Below, one piece after another: positions 33,651-42,413 of a stretch of 64,000 nt of DNA; the stretch's first letter is position 1, and every line of letters starts with the position of its first letter. Source of the stretch: Chrysophaeum taylorii (taxonomy: Eukaryota; Sar; Pelagophyceae; Pelagomonadales; Pelagomonadaceae); contig JAQMWT010000456.1 of the NCBI GenBank assembly GCA_029834535.1, positions 124,001 to 188,000 of the forward strand, given 5' to 3'. A program made the translations under genes and the position numbers. The notes below the pieces were generated by a model, which did not search any database, was not told where the DNA came from, and worked only from the letters and a program-made list of their open reading frames with translations.

Positions 33651-34003
33651 TTCGTGATGGTGTTCACCGCGAACATCACCGTCGCCAAGCTCGAGTCGCA
33701 GTGGAGCGATTCGACCTTGGCGTCGTCGCACTCGTCGTGAGCGGCGATAGATCTATCCTCGAAGACGCGGACCGCATCGCGAGGCCGCATGTCCGTGGTC
33801 AGATGCCGCAGAAAACGCATTCGCCGTCTCGCAGGTCGCTGAGTCGCTGGCGCCGCGCAGCGGGCTTCTTTCCAGCCGCAGCCTTTGGCCGGCGCGGTAG
33901 TCAGCATGAATCTTTGGCCGTTGAACGAACGAACGAACGAACGAAGGAAGGAAGGGGGCCGAGGTTATTTATTTACGCGCCCCACATAAAGTCAACAGAT
34001 CCG
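33651..34003. other. Region with GAAC/GAAG microsatellite upstream of membrane-protein gene
   Basis: An open frame runs through here in phase with the next gene, but its composition is unlike that gene. A GAAC/GAAG tract lies at about 33926-33956 and an AT-rich TATTTATTTA box at 33964. I treat it as promoter/5'UTR of the 34004 gene. Confidence 0.4.
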
Positions 34004-34870
34004 ATGTGGTGGCCTGGGCGCGTGCTGCTGAGACACAATGGCGTGGCGCTTTGGCTGTGGTTCGAGACGTGCGTGGTCGCGTCGGTGGTATGTGGGGTTG
34101 TCGGTGGGGTGGCGGTGTGGCAGGGGACGCGGTGGACGGGGATCGTCGGTATAGCAAGCGCCGTGTTTAGCCTCGCTTTGTGCGGCGCCGCCTGCGTGCT
34201 CAAGGAGAAGAGTGGATGGATCGAAGTCCAGGACCACGGATGGGAAGCTTTGCGCCAAGGCCGCGACCTCGTGCCGCGGACGATAGAAATGGAAGTCCTC
34301 GCACAGAGTCGGGCGGATAGTCTGGCCCGATTTTTTCCTTTGAACGCGTTCTGCGCGGTGGGCACGCCCCTCGCTGTCGCGGCCGCCTGCGCGGTCGCCG
34401 TCGCGCAGAACGAGCCCGCGGCCTCGGCCTTTGCGCTCCTCGCGCTCTCGGTATCGACGCTTCCGTTGTTCGCGAATCTTCACCTTACCCTCTTCGATCG
34501 CGCTATTCGAGCATGCCTTCCCTTTTGGGCCGTCTGCGCGGTCGTGACGCTTTGCGGCTCCTGCGTGGCCGCGGCCTGCTCGCGCCTCGCCGATGACCTC
34601 GCGCGGTCCAGGCTGTGCGTCCTCTCCGGTCCCGCCGCGAAACGACGACCGGGATCTACCGTTAACGACGACGCGACCAGCTTGTCCTCGCTCGGCCTCC
34701 CCAACTCGCCGCCGGCGGTCCCCGAGGAGGAGGAGGTCGTCGCGGTCGACATCGGGACCTTCGAGGACCTCCCGAAAAAACAACCCGAGGGCCTCGACGA
34801 CGACGAGGACGACTCCGTCGCCTCGCCGCCCATGTCTCCCAACGGCCTCGCCGAACTCCCTTCGATCTAA
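34004..34870 (+). CDS. Four-TM membrane protein, unknown family
   Basis: 288 residues from the ATG at 34004 (MWWPGRVLLRHNG), preceded by a TATTTATTTA box. Four hydrophobic segments are clear: about residues 13-40, 45-66, 112-132 and 138-160; a fifth is possible at about 168-188. A soluble segment between the second and third contains WIEVQDHGWEALRQGRD. The C-terminal 90 residues are cytosolic-looking, with acidic clusters (VPEEEEVVAVDIGTFED) and DDDEDD. I recognise no family and would only call it an integral membrane protein. It is convergent with the small Cys-rich membrane gene that follows, with 12 bp between the stop codons. Confidence 0.65.
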   Translation: MWWPGRVLLRHNGVALWLWFETCVVASVVCGVVGGVAVWQGTRWTGIVGIASAVFSLALCGAACVLKEKSGWIEVQDHGWEALRQGRDLVPRTIEMEVLAQSRADSLARFFPLNAFCAVGTPLAVAAACAVAVAQNEPAASAFALLALSVSTLPLFANLHLTLFDRAIRACLPFWAVCAVVTLCGSCVAAACSRLADDLARSRLCVLSGPAAKRRPGSTVNDDATSLSSLGLPNSPPAVPEEEEVVAVDIGTFEDLPKKQPEGLDDDEDDSVASPPMSPNGLAELPSI

Positions 34871-34882
34871 AACTTTATTAAA

Positions 34883-35289
34883 CTAGACGTTGGTGGTGGT
34901 AGTAGTAGTAGTAGTAGTAGACACGGGAACGTGACCGCGGTTCGGTCCGCCGTCCGACGGCGGGACGCAGCAGCAGCACAAGACGCACGACGTAATCGCA
35001 AGTCCGAGACCTACGAGTACCAGCAAAATACCGACCAACCACACCCCGAGGAGCCCAACACCCGCGACAATCAGGATGCCCCCCGTAATCCCGAAGCTCA
35101 GGATCATCGCGAGGTAGCAGCAGTAGTCGCATTCGCCGCAAGACCGCGTTTCCACCTGACCACGCTTGTTCGGAATCAGTCCGCAGCACCCTTGCGGCAC
35201 GACCACGGTCGCCACCGGTGCCTCCCTCCTCTTGCGCGACCACGGTCGCCGCCGGTGCTTCTTGTGCGACTTGTTGTTGTTGCTTCATC
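34883..35289 (-). CDS. Small Cys-rich two-TM protein with disrupted 5' end
   Basis: The conserved-looking frame covers about 110 residues (34883-35215): CCGLIPNKRG, a Cys cluster (CGECDYCC), two long hydrophobic helices (about residues 36-58 and 60-80), then CCCC, DGGPNRG and a poly-Thr tail made by an ACT/ACC tract. No ATG opens this frame before an internal Met. The only good upstream ATG, at 35289 (MKQQQQVAQEAP), lies in another frame. A 37-bp near-tandem duplication (35200-35236 and 35237-35272) sits exactly between them and shifts phase by one. Without the duplication the two frames would run together. Either the gene is damaged here, splicing removes the extra unit in a way I cannot see, or a non-ATG start is used. 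Confidence 0.5.
35200..35272. repeat. 37-bp near-tandem duplication
   Basis: Two neighbouring units begin CGACCACGGTCGCC and CGACCACGGTCGCC again 37 bp later, with the following bases also similar (ACCGGTGCCTCC against GCCGGTGCTTCT). Because 37 is not a multiple of three, it shifts the frame of the small membrane-protein gene. Confidence 0.8.
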
Positions 35290-35384
35290 GTTAATCGCAA
35301 CGGATACGCAAAACTCTTTACTTCTCCTTTCCGTTTTTTGAAACGCAACGGGCGGCCCCTTTTTCGGACTCGGACAAACTCTGC

Positions 35385-35745
35385 TCCCGAGAGCATGGGA
35401 GCCAGGCCGGACCTGCAGGAGCCGGTACGGGATCTCAGAGCGAAATCACGCAGTTGGGGCAGAGACGAGGGGCGAGGAGTGTTGATGGCGGACCGCCACT
35501 GCACACGGTCTTGTTGTTGTTGTTGTTGTGCGAGGTCGTGCAAAAACGTCGCAGGCCGCGAACGAACGTGTTGGTCCACGAACAATCGACCTGTCCGTCG
35601 CGTTCTGCTCAACCACGCGAACCCCATGATTGATAGATTCCCAGCGCGCGGAATTTTTCCGGGTGCTAACCGGCCGGCCAGCCCGGGAGGCGAGCAGGCA
35701 CCGTCTCACGACGGCCGGGGCCGCCGCAGCGCGCGAGGCGCCGTC
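35385..35745 (-). repeat. LINE-related dispersed repeat
   Basis: Shares ordered blocks with 28190-28480: AAATCAC, then GGGGCAGAGACGA; GTCGCAGGCCGCG; TTGGTCCACGAACA; GTCCGTCGCGTTCTGC; CCGGGTGCTAACCGGCC; GGAGGCGAGCAGGCACC; GACGGCCGGGGCCGCCGCAG. In the 28-kb copy the minus strand of this repeat leads into a LINE endonuclease start, so both are read as LINE 5' ends. A GTT/TTG microsatellite interrupts this copy. Confidence 0.6.
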
Positions 35746-36316
35746 CTCCGTCGCAAACAGACGGATAGCGATCGCAGCAGGGTCGTCGTTGGTACCAAGA
35801 AAATAGATACCGCACACAAATACAAGCCCCACGCGCGACGACCTCTGGTGGCTCAAAATATACCGCCTCCGACAGTTTTTTAAACAATACTCTGGTTTCG
35901 CGGCGGTCGGTCGGTCGGTCGGTCGGTCGGTCTCCTCGAGCCCGTCGCGTGTAGTCCCGAGTTGGTCGATTAACAGTCGAGACCGCCGACGAGTGACCTT
36001 CTCCCAAAGACCGGCCTGCATCGACGCCCGTCCAACAACCAGTGGTCACGCCTGCTCGACCCTCCTCGTAAGGTAGCTGAGCCGAAGGACCAAGGGGCAT
36101 CGGAGCGTCGCGCTCGGAGTACCCCTCGCGCCTCGCCAACAGACAGATACTCGGGGACGGACGATGTCAACAACTTATGATGAAAGTAGTAAAAATTCGG
36201 CGTGGCGGGTTGTTAGGGGCTGCGCGGAATTGAGAAAGAAACTCGGGAAGGAACTCAAATCGAAGAAGACCATCGGACGGACGAGCGCCCACGAAAAAGG
36301 AGACGCGCTTGGTCAA
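35746..36316. other. Intergenic region with GGTC repeat
   Basis: A tandem GGTC/TCGG tract lies at about 35906-35930. No supported gene. Confidence 0.4.
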
Positions 36317-36673
36317 TCATTCAGACTCGGGCTGGCTAGCATTCGACTCGGGCTTCTCGACCGCGGACTCGGGGACCTCGGCGATGGACTCGGGCTCGTT
36401 CGACTCGGGCTCGGTCGACTCGGGCGTGGAGCGGTGTGACCAGCGTCGGTCGGGTTTGTGGAAAAGGACGGGGGACTCGGGCGGCGCCGTGCGCAGCGAT
36501 GGGCCCGGGTACATCTTCTTCATGGGGCGCAGCGCGGCGTGGCGGAAGATGGCGATGCGACGCGAGGCGGGCAACCCGCGCGGACGCATAGGATCGAGGC
36601 GACGCGGCGTGCGGATCACGGGCTCGTCGACCATCAGGCGGACTGGCAGCGCGACCTCGTCGATCGTCGACAT
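36317..36673 (-). CDS. Orphan protein, copy A of a duplicated pair
   Basis: 118 residues. It shares with the copy at 37646-37999 a conserved core: LPVRLMVDEPVI near residue 10, then PRRL.P, SRRIA, an HAA/KAA.RP block, KMYPGPSLRTAP and a KPD block. The C-terminal 35 residues are repetitive (ESNEPESIAEVPES). No known family, transmembrane segment or signal. About 120 bp upstream, the DNA shared with the other copy (TACTTCAACGCCGAAA, TGACTCAGTTGAACTTCAAC, GGTCGTTATCGGCAC) is kept almost unchanged, so both probably use the same promoter type. Conservation of the protein core against change elsewhere supports both being real genes. Confidence 0.65.
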   Translation of the reverse strand: MSTIDEVALPVRLMVDEPVIRTPRRLDPMRPRGLPASRRIAIFRHAALRPMKKMYPGPSLRTAPPESPVLFHKPDRRWSHRSTPESTEPESNEPESIAEVPESAVEKPESNASQPESE

Positions 36674-37645
36674 GCTCTTCTCTCTTGCTTCGGTAGATCG
36701 GTTATGGGCACCTGACGCTTACTCTAAATTACTTCCACCGGTCCTACTTCAACGCCGAAAATCTGACTCAGTTGAACTTCAACAGGTTAACACCATCGAC
36801 CATATATTGTTCTCATCGTATTCTGTACTGGTGACCGGTCGTTATCGGCACACCATAGATGCGGGCGGGCGGGCGGGCGTGCGTCGGGGGGTCAAGTTTG
36901 AAACAAAAACGTTGAGGATCTGTGAGCGGGCGAAAGAATGATGGAGGCAGATCAGGGGTCAGAGCGTCGAACGGAAAGAAGGAGACCTGGGCTGGGGTGT
37001 GTGTGCTCCCCCAAAATATAATGGAGGATCTCGCAGAGAAATCGAAATTGACTCGATTGAGAGCACGTTCGTTCATGACACCGCGCTGGGAACGTCCACG
37101 TACACCACCTTCAGAAGTATCGTCCTGGTGTTTACTTTTTTCGCTTTTTGATTTGGTCCAGTAGCCCCGTCGTCCGCTCCAGCATCGGCGGCCCCGACCC
37201 TGACAGCCTTGCGGCCCTAAACCCGCCCCCTCTTCGTCGTCGTTCTGGCAACAAGCCGTCTGTGCGGTTTAGTCGCAGCAATGGGGTCCATCAACGGCGC
37301 ACCCACGAGTCGAGCGATCGACATCACTACGCTCGAACAACGCGCGACTCCCTTCGAAACTATAGTATAATAATCGGGATGGATGATGAACGAATGGCAG
37401 ATCCAGTGAAATGGCATGTAGAAAAAAAAAAGGCAGGCGATGCCACAGGTTCCGAAGACTGCAAGGGCGTCGCGGACAGCCGGGAATCGTGCACCATAGG
37501 CCGTGTCGATTGAAAGGGCACGTAAATCAATGTACTTCCGAGGAGGAGAGAACGAACGAGCGTGCTCGAGGAGGGGCGATGTCGAGCCCACGAGAAGAGA
37601 AAAGTTCAACGCGATGCTGCTTGGATGGCTAGCTCTTTGTCGCAT
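36674..37645. other. Promoter of copy A and spacer between the duplicated genes
   Basis: The first 190 bp contain the conserved upstream block (about 36736-36850). A GGGC run lies at about 36862-36882. The rest shows no gene. Frames at 37217-37645 include a hydrophobic stretch but lack a convincing ATG. Confidence 0.4.
36736..36855 (-). promoter_or_regulatory. Conserved upstream block of copy A
   Basis: Matches 38070-38162 upstream of copy B in the ordered phrases TACTTCAACGCCGAAA, TCTGACTCAGTTGAACTTCAAC and ACTGGTCGTTATCGGCAC. It contains two TTCAAC/GTTGAA-type half sites that could form an inverted element (CAGTTGAACTTCAAC). Confidence 0.5.
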
Positions 37646-37999
37646 TCAGTCCGACTCGGGGTTGGTCACCGACTTTGGCTTGGCCACGGTTTTGTGCGGG
37701 GTGGGCTCGCACGACGCGTAGCGGTAATTGTGTGGCACGCACTGGTCGGGTTTGTAACGAAAGACGGGGGTCTTGGGGACCAGCGGCGCCGTGCGCAGCG
37801 GCGGGCCCGGGTACATCTTCCTGAGAGGACGGAAGGCAGCCTTGTGGATCTTGGCGATGCGCGGCGACATCGGGAAACGCGGAGGCAGAGGTTCAAGGCG
37901 ACGCGGCTTGCGGATCACGTGGGCATCGGGGATCACGGGTTCATCGACCATCAGCCGGACTGGCAACTCGATGTCGTCGATCGGCGAGGACGTCGTCAT
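37646..37999 (-). CDS. Orphan protein, copy B of a duplicated pair
   Basis: 117 residues, same strand and same core as copy A: LPVRLMVDEPVI at about residue 13, RKPRRLEPLPPR, SPRIAKIHKAAFRP, KMYPGPPLRTAP, TPVFRYKPDQ. It differs in the N terminus and in a Lys/Pro-rich tail. Start ATG at 37999, just below the conserved upstream block. The two copies are about 1.3 kb apart and diverged. I do not recognise the family; the repeated short Pro/Arg motifs look like a linear-motif protein rather than an enzyme. Confidence 0.65.
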   Translation of the reverse strand: MTTSSPIDDIELPVRLMVDEPVIPDAHVIRKPRRLEPLPPRFPMSPRIAKIHKAAFRPLRKMYPGPPLRTAPLVPKTPVFRYKPDQCVPHNYRYASCEPTPHKTVAKPKSVTNPESD

Positions 38000-38062
38000 G
38001 ATGGTCGCTGTTTCGGTTGGTAAGGTCAGTTACAACTTCCTGATGCACTCTGCTTCAGTGTT

Positions 38063-38165
38063 CAACCGCTCCTACTTCAACGCCGAAATTCTGACTCAGT
38101 TGAACTTCAACTGTTTAACCTTAAAACCCCTGGATTCTGGTTACTGGTCGTTATCGGCACGTCGT
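38063..38165 (-). promoter_or_regulatory. Conserved upstream block of copy B
   Basis: The copy-B counterpart of 36736-36855, with the same three phrases in the same order ending in GGTCGTTATCGGCAC. Selective conservation of this non-coding block supports a shared promoter. Confidence 0.5.
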
Positions 38166-38846
38166 ATGCCCAGGGGTAATAAACTCGAAGAAGGGTAATA
38201 ATAATAAGGGCGTTTTTGTAGCATATTGTGATGCGACGCGAAATTGGCAGGCGCTCGCCTAACTCTGCAGGCCACCAGGATATTTGAGTGTGGGCAACGG
38301 GTCCGTCGGTCGGCAGACTCGACTGCAGTACGTATTATACCGCCAGGTCACAACCAACGGCGAGATGTGCTGAGGCGCTCGGACTGTCCTAGTCGCCAAC
38401 ACTGCGTATTTGTTGTTTGAATGGCCCAGCAGAGACATTGCTCGTGCGAAACCACACTCAGCCTACTATCCCACCGTCCATTGGACTTCGCTACAAGTCC
38501 ATGCCGAGTGGCAGCCGCCAGCTACTTTTCAACACGTTAGTGTGGTGGTGGTGCTTGGAGCTAAAAAATGTGATGTCTCGTGCAGTGCTAAGGCGGCGGC
38601 GTCAGAAGCGGAAATCGATGTGCACGCTCCGGACTCGGCAGCTCCAGAGTCGTTGGTCGCTCGACGTGCCTGCACTACCAGGCAGGGTCCGCAAGATTTT
38701 TTTTTTTTTTTTTCCCGGCTGGCAACAACAATTATTGTTGTTTGCTGATGTTTTGACCGGGCAATCCGCAGCCACGACAATCACCCTAAGAACGGGCTCG
38801 CCACTGCCTGCCTAGGTCTGTCTGATGACTGAGGTTCCAGTGTGGC
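38166..38846. other. Intergenic region, no gene seen
   Basis: Contains TAA repeats near 38197-38208 and a poly-T tract at about 38697-38713. Frames here are short and unrelated to any family I know. Confidence 0.4.
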
Positions 38847-39029
38847 TAGAGAGATAGAAAATCTGAATTAGGGTTAGTACTCCCTAATCTAGGGTTAGTT
38901 CTCTTAAAGTTGTGCCACCTTTTGATTCAAGGAAACGGCTGTCTGTCCTCGACAAATAGATTCGAGGACAGACTACCACTGTGCTCACGCTCTGCTGAAG
39001 GGTAACACAGTTGTGATTACTGTTCTCTA
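38847..39029 (+). mobile_element. Probable solo LTR of the 14-22 kb element family (fossil)
   Basis: 183 bp, the same length as the right LTR at 22433-22615. It begins TAGAGAGATAGAAAA and continues GAATTAGGGTTAG, like the reverse complement of that LTR (TAGAGATAGAAA, then TTTAGGGTTAG). It ends CACAGTTGTGATTACTGTTCTCTA, like CACAGTGATT and CTGTCTTTA there. The flanks GTGGC and ATGGC make a 5-bp duplication with one mismatch. The middle holds a perfect 12-bp inverted repeat (38941-38952 with 38962-38973). Confidence 0.55.
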
Positions 39030-39502
39030 ATGGCTAGCTGTACAGAGCCCACCAGCATGTCGCGCGCCGGCCGGTGATCGTCGGTCTTTCATGAAGAGCA
39101 TCATCAAAGCCAAGAAGTCGACGAAGCTCATAAACCCAAGCCACTTGGAGGTGCGTCACTTATCGCGTCTCGTCCACGGGGGGGAAGCGCATTCCCTAAT
39201 ACTACTGAATGCAGGATGGGTCCTGAAGTGCGCGAGGACGGGCCACATCTTTAGTTAGTATTTCCTGTGTGATAGTCGCTTGGTTTCCCAGCTGGCTTGA
39301 TAGATATCTGGGCCGTCGGCCTGCAATCAATATCCCCGCGTGGCTTGGTATGACCCGAGCCTCTCGGTCGGAGCTGGCGTGGTCGCCTCGTCGATTAGGG
39401 GCCGTCATCGGGGTGTTTGGTTTGGATACTTTGTTCGTATATGACTGCCGTTCTTGGTTTTGGTGCCGGCGGGAGCCCACGCGGCGCGTGGGCTGCTGGC
39501 TA

Positions 39503-39570
<68 letters not shown>

Positions 39571-39776
39571 AGCGGCCAACCAACCACGGGTATGAGCATT
39601 GCCACGTAGAGATCCGAAAAGAGCTCAAACCGATCGCGCACGCCAAGACCGTGGATTTTCGTCGTCGTCTGGTACGGTTCTCTAGCGGCGGGGGAATTTC
39701 AGAGGCGTCGACATCAACCTACGGGAGACACCCCCGACGCAGCTAAAAGCTCGCTTGTTCACGTCTTTAACTCGAA
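39030..39776. other. Intergenic region with long CGT microsatellite
   Basis: A GTC/CGT trinucleotide tract spans about 39502-39570 and produces artificial poly-Val, poly-Arg and poly-Thr frames. No real gene seen. Confidence 0.5.
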
Positions 39777-41150
39777 CTAAAGATCGTAGTCGGGTAAGTC
39801 CCAGGCGGGGAGGGTCTTGTCGGGAAAGGCGTCGAACTTGGCCTGGCCGGCGAGGACGTCGTCGAGGAGTTTGGCGAAGGCGTCGAGATCGCCCGAGACC
39901 CGGGCGGCTCTGGGCCGCTTGCCCCCCTTAACAACGACGAGGGCGGGGGGTGGGAGGCCGGCGAGGAGGGCGACCGCCGGGGGGGCGTCGGAGTCGAGGG
40001 AGACGAACTTGAAGTTATTTTTTGAGAACTTGTGGGCGAGGGCAGACACATCTTGTCCGATCGCGAGGACGCAATTCGCGTGAGCATAGCACTCCGATTC
40101 GAGTTCGGACGGGCCGGAAATTCGGACTGAGCCGCGTTTTTTCGCCGCGCGGGCTTCCGCGGCGAGGACCGAGGGGGGTTTGGGGACCTGGGGGATCGCG
40201 ACGCCGTCCGGGTCGTCCAGAGCGCGTCGCGCCCAGTCGGCAAGGTCCCCCGTCTTGGGGAGCTGGGCTACCACGCACGTAGACGAATACAAATTCTTTC
40301 TATCGAGCTTGTTGAAGACCACGAGGGCCGAGGTAACGTTGAAGTGGTGCTTCGTGGCCTCGTCGTTCGCGTACGCGGCCGCAAAGAGCGGTGCCGCCGT
40401 GCGCGCGGCGTCTATGTCCGCGATGACCGCGTCGATCGGCGCGACAAAGTTTTTTGACTTCTTCCGCGCCTCGACCAACAAACTTCGCGTCTCTGCTTCT
40501 GGCGAGTCCCCCGTCTTCACGAGCGAGGCGTGGAGCTTGTTGTACCACTCCGGGGCCTCGCGCTCCGAGGCGATCAGAAGTAGTCCTGGCAGCCCGTCCA
40601 AAGCAGCTCGTCCCAAAAACGAATATAATTCGTCGTAGCGCTTCGTCGCCGCCGGCTCCACCAGCACCACGCCCGCCTTGGCCGCCTGCTCCTTGCTCCA
40701 CCGCACGATGTCGTCCTGCTCCCGCGGTCCGTTGTAGTCGACGGACGACGATCCCTTGGCAGCTTTGACGAACTTGAGCGTCGGAAATCCGCGAATGTCG
40801 GGGAACAGGGCCTGTATTCTAGGGTTCGGCTCCACGTCGACCGCCCCCACCTTCACCCCTGCCTTCTCCAGCTCCTTCCCGGCGGCTTTCAGCTTTGGGG
40901 CGAGACTCTTGCAGTGGCCGCACCTACGGCGGTGTCGTCGTCGTCAATCAGTACTACGATCATCATCATCATACCATGGCGCGTAGAACATTACGAAATG
41001 CGGCGTCGTCGCGAGCGCGCTCCCCCAATTCGCGTCGGTCAATTCCGCCACGCCGCAGTCCTTCCGCCGACACCCGAACATCTCGGAGTGACCGCCAAAA
41101 GCGGGCGCAACCAGCATAATCGCGACACGTAGGAGGAGCATATTATTCAT
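39777..41150 (-). CDS. Protein disulfide isomerase-like protein, 2 exons
   Basis: Exons 41150-40975 and 40923-39777 give 440 residues. The 51-nt GT-AG intron splits the codon for the Trp of the active site, and joining restores FYAPWCGHCKSLAP at about residues 55-68. The N terminus is a signal peptide (MNNMLLLRVAIMLVAPAFGG). One clear thioredoxin domain (about residues 35-145, with VGAVDVE and the cis-Pro GFPTLKF) is followed by thioredoxin-like segments without a CxxC (about 150-420). The tail is DYDL, which may be a variant ER-retention signal but is not a standard KDEL. The family forms and reshuffles disulfides in the ER lumen. It starts only 14 bp from the divergent ankyrin gene. Confidence 0.85.
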
Positions 41151-41164
41151 GATGAGGGTTTAGG

Positions 41165-41716
41165 ATGTGGAGGGACGGGCGGTATGTCTATGCGGGCCCC
41201 GCGCTGCGGACGACGAATCACGAGACTTTGCCGCAGCTTATCGAGGCCGGGGATAGCGAAGTTTTGGAGGCGCTGATCCGCGCCGGGCACTTCCTCGAGT
41301 CGGAGCCGAGCGCGGCGGTGTTGGCCGTGTGGTTCGACCGTCCGGAAATTTTGAAATTTTGCGACGACCTCGAGGCTGTAGATGCCGGCGGATGCACGCC
41401 AGCGTTCTACGCCGCGTGGAACGGAAAGGTGCGATGTCTCGAGGCCCTCGCGCGACTCGGGGTTGACTTGAAGGCGCCTTGCACAAAATTCGGCGAGGCC
41501 CCCGCTAAATTTTTCCGGCGACATCCTCTCCTCCTCGATCTTATGGTCGATGCCGTGACGCTCCGGGACCGGGCCGCCGTGAAGATCGCGTCCCTCGTCC
41601 GCGGTGGCCCCGAAAGGCGGATCTACTTGGCGAAGCGGGTGGTCGTCTGCACGATCCAGCGCCGATGGCGCGAGGTCAGGACGAGGAGGAGGTCCTGTTC
41701 TCCAACCCATACATAA
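41165..41716 (+). CDS. Small ankyrin-repeat protein with IQ-like tail
   Basis: 183 residues. Two to three ankyrin-type units are visible: LPQLIEAGDSEVLEALIRAG at about residue 24, a diverged unit with FDRPEILKFCDDLEAVDAGG, and CTPAFYAAWNGKVRCLEALA followed by RLGVDLKAP at about residues 79-107. The C terminus (VVVCTIQRRWREVRTRRR, about 159-176) resembles an IQ calmodulin-binding motif. No enzyme domain. Its ATG lies 14 bp from that of the PDI-like gene, so both must share one tiny promoter region or have promoters inside each other's 5' ends. The role is unknown; ankyrin and IQ elements suggest a scaffold. Confidence 0.7.
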   Translation: MWRDGRYVYAGPALRTTNHETLPQLIEAGDSEVLEALIRAGHFLESEPSAAVLAVWFDRPEILKFCDDLEAVDAGGCTPAFYAAWNGKVRCLEALARLGVDLKAPCTKFGEAPAKFFRRHPLLLDLMVDAVTLRDRAAVKIASLVRGGPERRIYLAKRVVVCTIQRRWREVRTRRRSCSPTHT

Positions 41717-41737
41717 TAAATAAATAAACTTAGGTGG

Positions 41738-42319
41738 TTAGGCGATGACGCAGCAGGAGTTTGTTTTGCGCGCCTGCTTGTAGAACATCTTGGACTGCTT
41801 TGAGAGGTCGTCGGAGCGCTCGACGAGGTTGTCGAGTTTCTCGCCTCGTTCCAGCAGGTTGTCGATCGTCTGGTGGAGCACCTGCGTCGTGTCGTCGAGG
41901 TCCTGCTGAATTTTTGTTATCTTGTCAAAGTTCGCGGGATCCTGCGCCTTGGCGAGGATAGCCTCGATCGGATATTCGGGGGCGTCCCCCCTCGCGTCCA
42001 TCTTCCCCGCGTAGTCGTCCAGAATCTGACCGAGCAGCGCGAATGCCGCGCGCGTCGGGTACTCCTTATCCGCCGTCGCCGTCGCGCTCAGGCCGTCGGC
42101 TCGTACGAAGGCGTGTACCTGGTACTCGGCCATGTCCTCCACCTCCACCGTCATTCGCTGCCCCGCCTTGATCCGCTTCACGACCGTCTTCGTGAAGAAG
42201 GTCAGCATCTCGCGCACGCCCTTCTTCTCGAAAAACCCAAACTGCGACAGATCCTGGGCCTGGGCGACCACCACAGGCTCGCTCCCATTTTTCAGAATAG
42301 CCACCGCCAGCACTTTCAT
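41738..42319 (-). CDS. YKT6: YKT6-type R-SNARE
   Basis: 193 residues from the ATG at 42319, which gives the family-like start MKVLAVAILKNG. A longer frame upstream is poly-Thr from a GGT microsatellite and has no ATG. The longin domain occupies about residues 1-130 (FGFFEKKGVREMLTFFTKTV and YPTRAAFALLGQILDDY). The SNARE helix covers about 135-188 and has the zero-layer Arg in LLERGEKLDNLVERSDDLS. The end CCVIA is the double-Cys lipidation signal, palmitoylated and prenylated in YKT6. It acts in ER-Golgi and vacuolar fusion. It lies head to head with BRX1, with 94 bp between the ATGs. Confidence 0.95.
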   Translation of the reverse strand: MKVLAVAILKNGSEPVVVAQAQDLSQFGFFEKKGVREMLTFFTKTVVKRIKAGQRMTVEVEDMAEYQVHAFVRADGLSATATADKEYPTRAAFALLGQILDDYAGKMDARGDAPEYPIEAILAKAQDPANFDKITKIQQDLDDTTQVLHQTIDNLLERGEKLDNLVERSDDLSKQSKMFYKQARKTNSCCVIA

Positions 42320-42413
42320 GGTGGTGGTGGTGGTGGTGGTGGTCGTCCTCACAACGGACCGCGAACCTTCTTTATTTTTCGTATATATTCCTTACCCTTC
42401 TTTACAACATATA
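42320..42413. promoter_or_regulatory. Bidirectional YKT6/BRX1 promoter
   Basis: Only 94 bp separate the two divergent start codons. The block includes a GGT microsatellite close to YKT6 and an AT-rich stretch (TTTATTTTTCGTATATATTCC) about 45 bp before BRX1. Both core promoters must fit here or overlap coding sequence. Confidence 0.55.

Noticed and set aside
38860-38905. Telomere-like TTAGGG phrases as an interstitial telomere
   Set aside because: Only isolated units occur, and they are explained as part of the LTR family that carries the same phrase.
39269-39595. Plus-strand frame with a long poly-Val tail
   Set aside because: The tail comes from the CGT microsatellite and the rest has no ATG-linked coding character or family.
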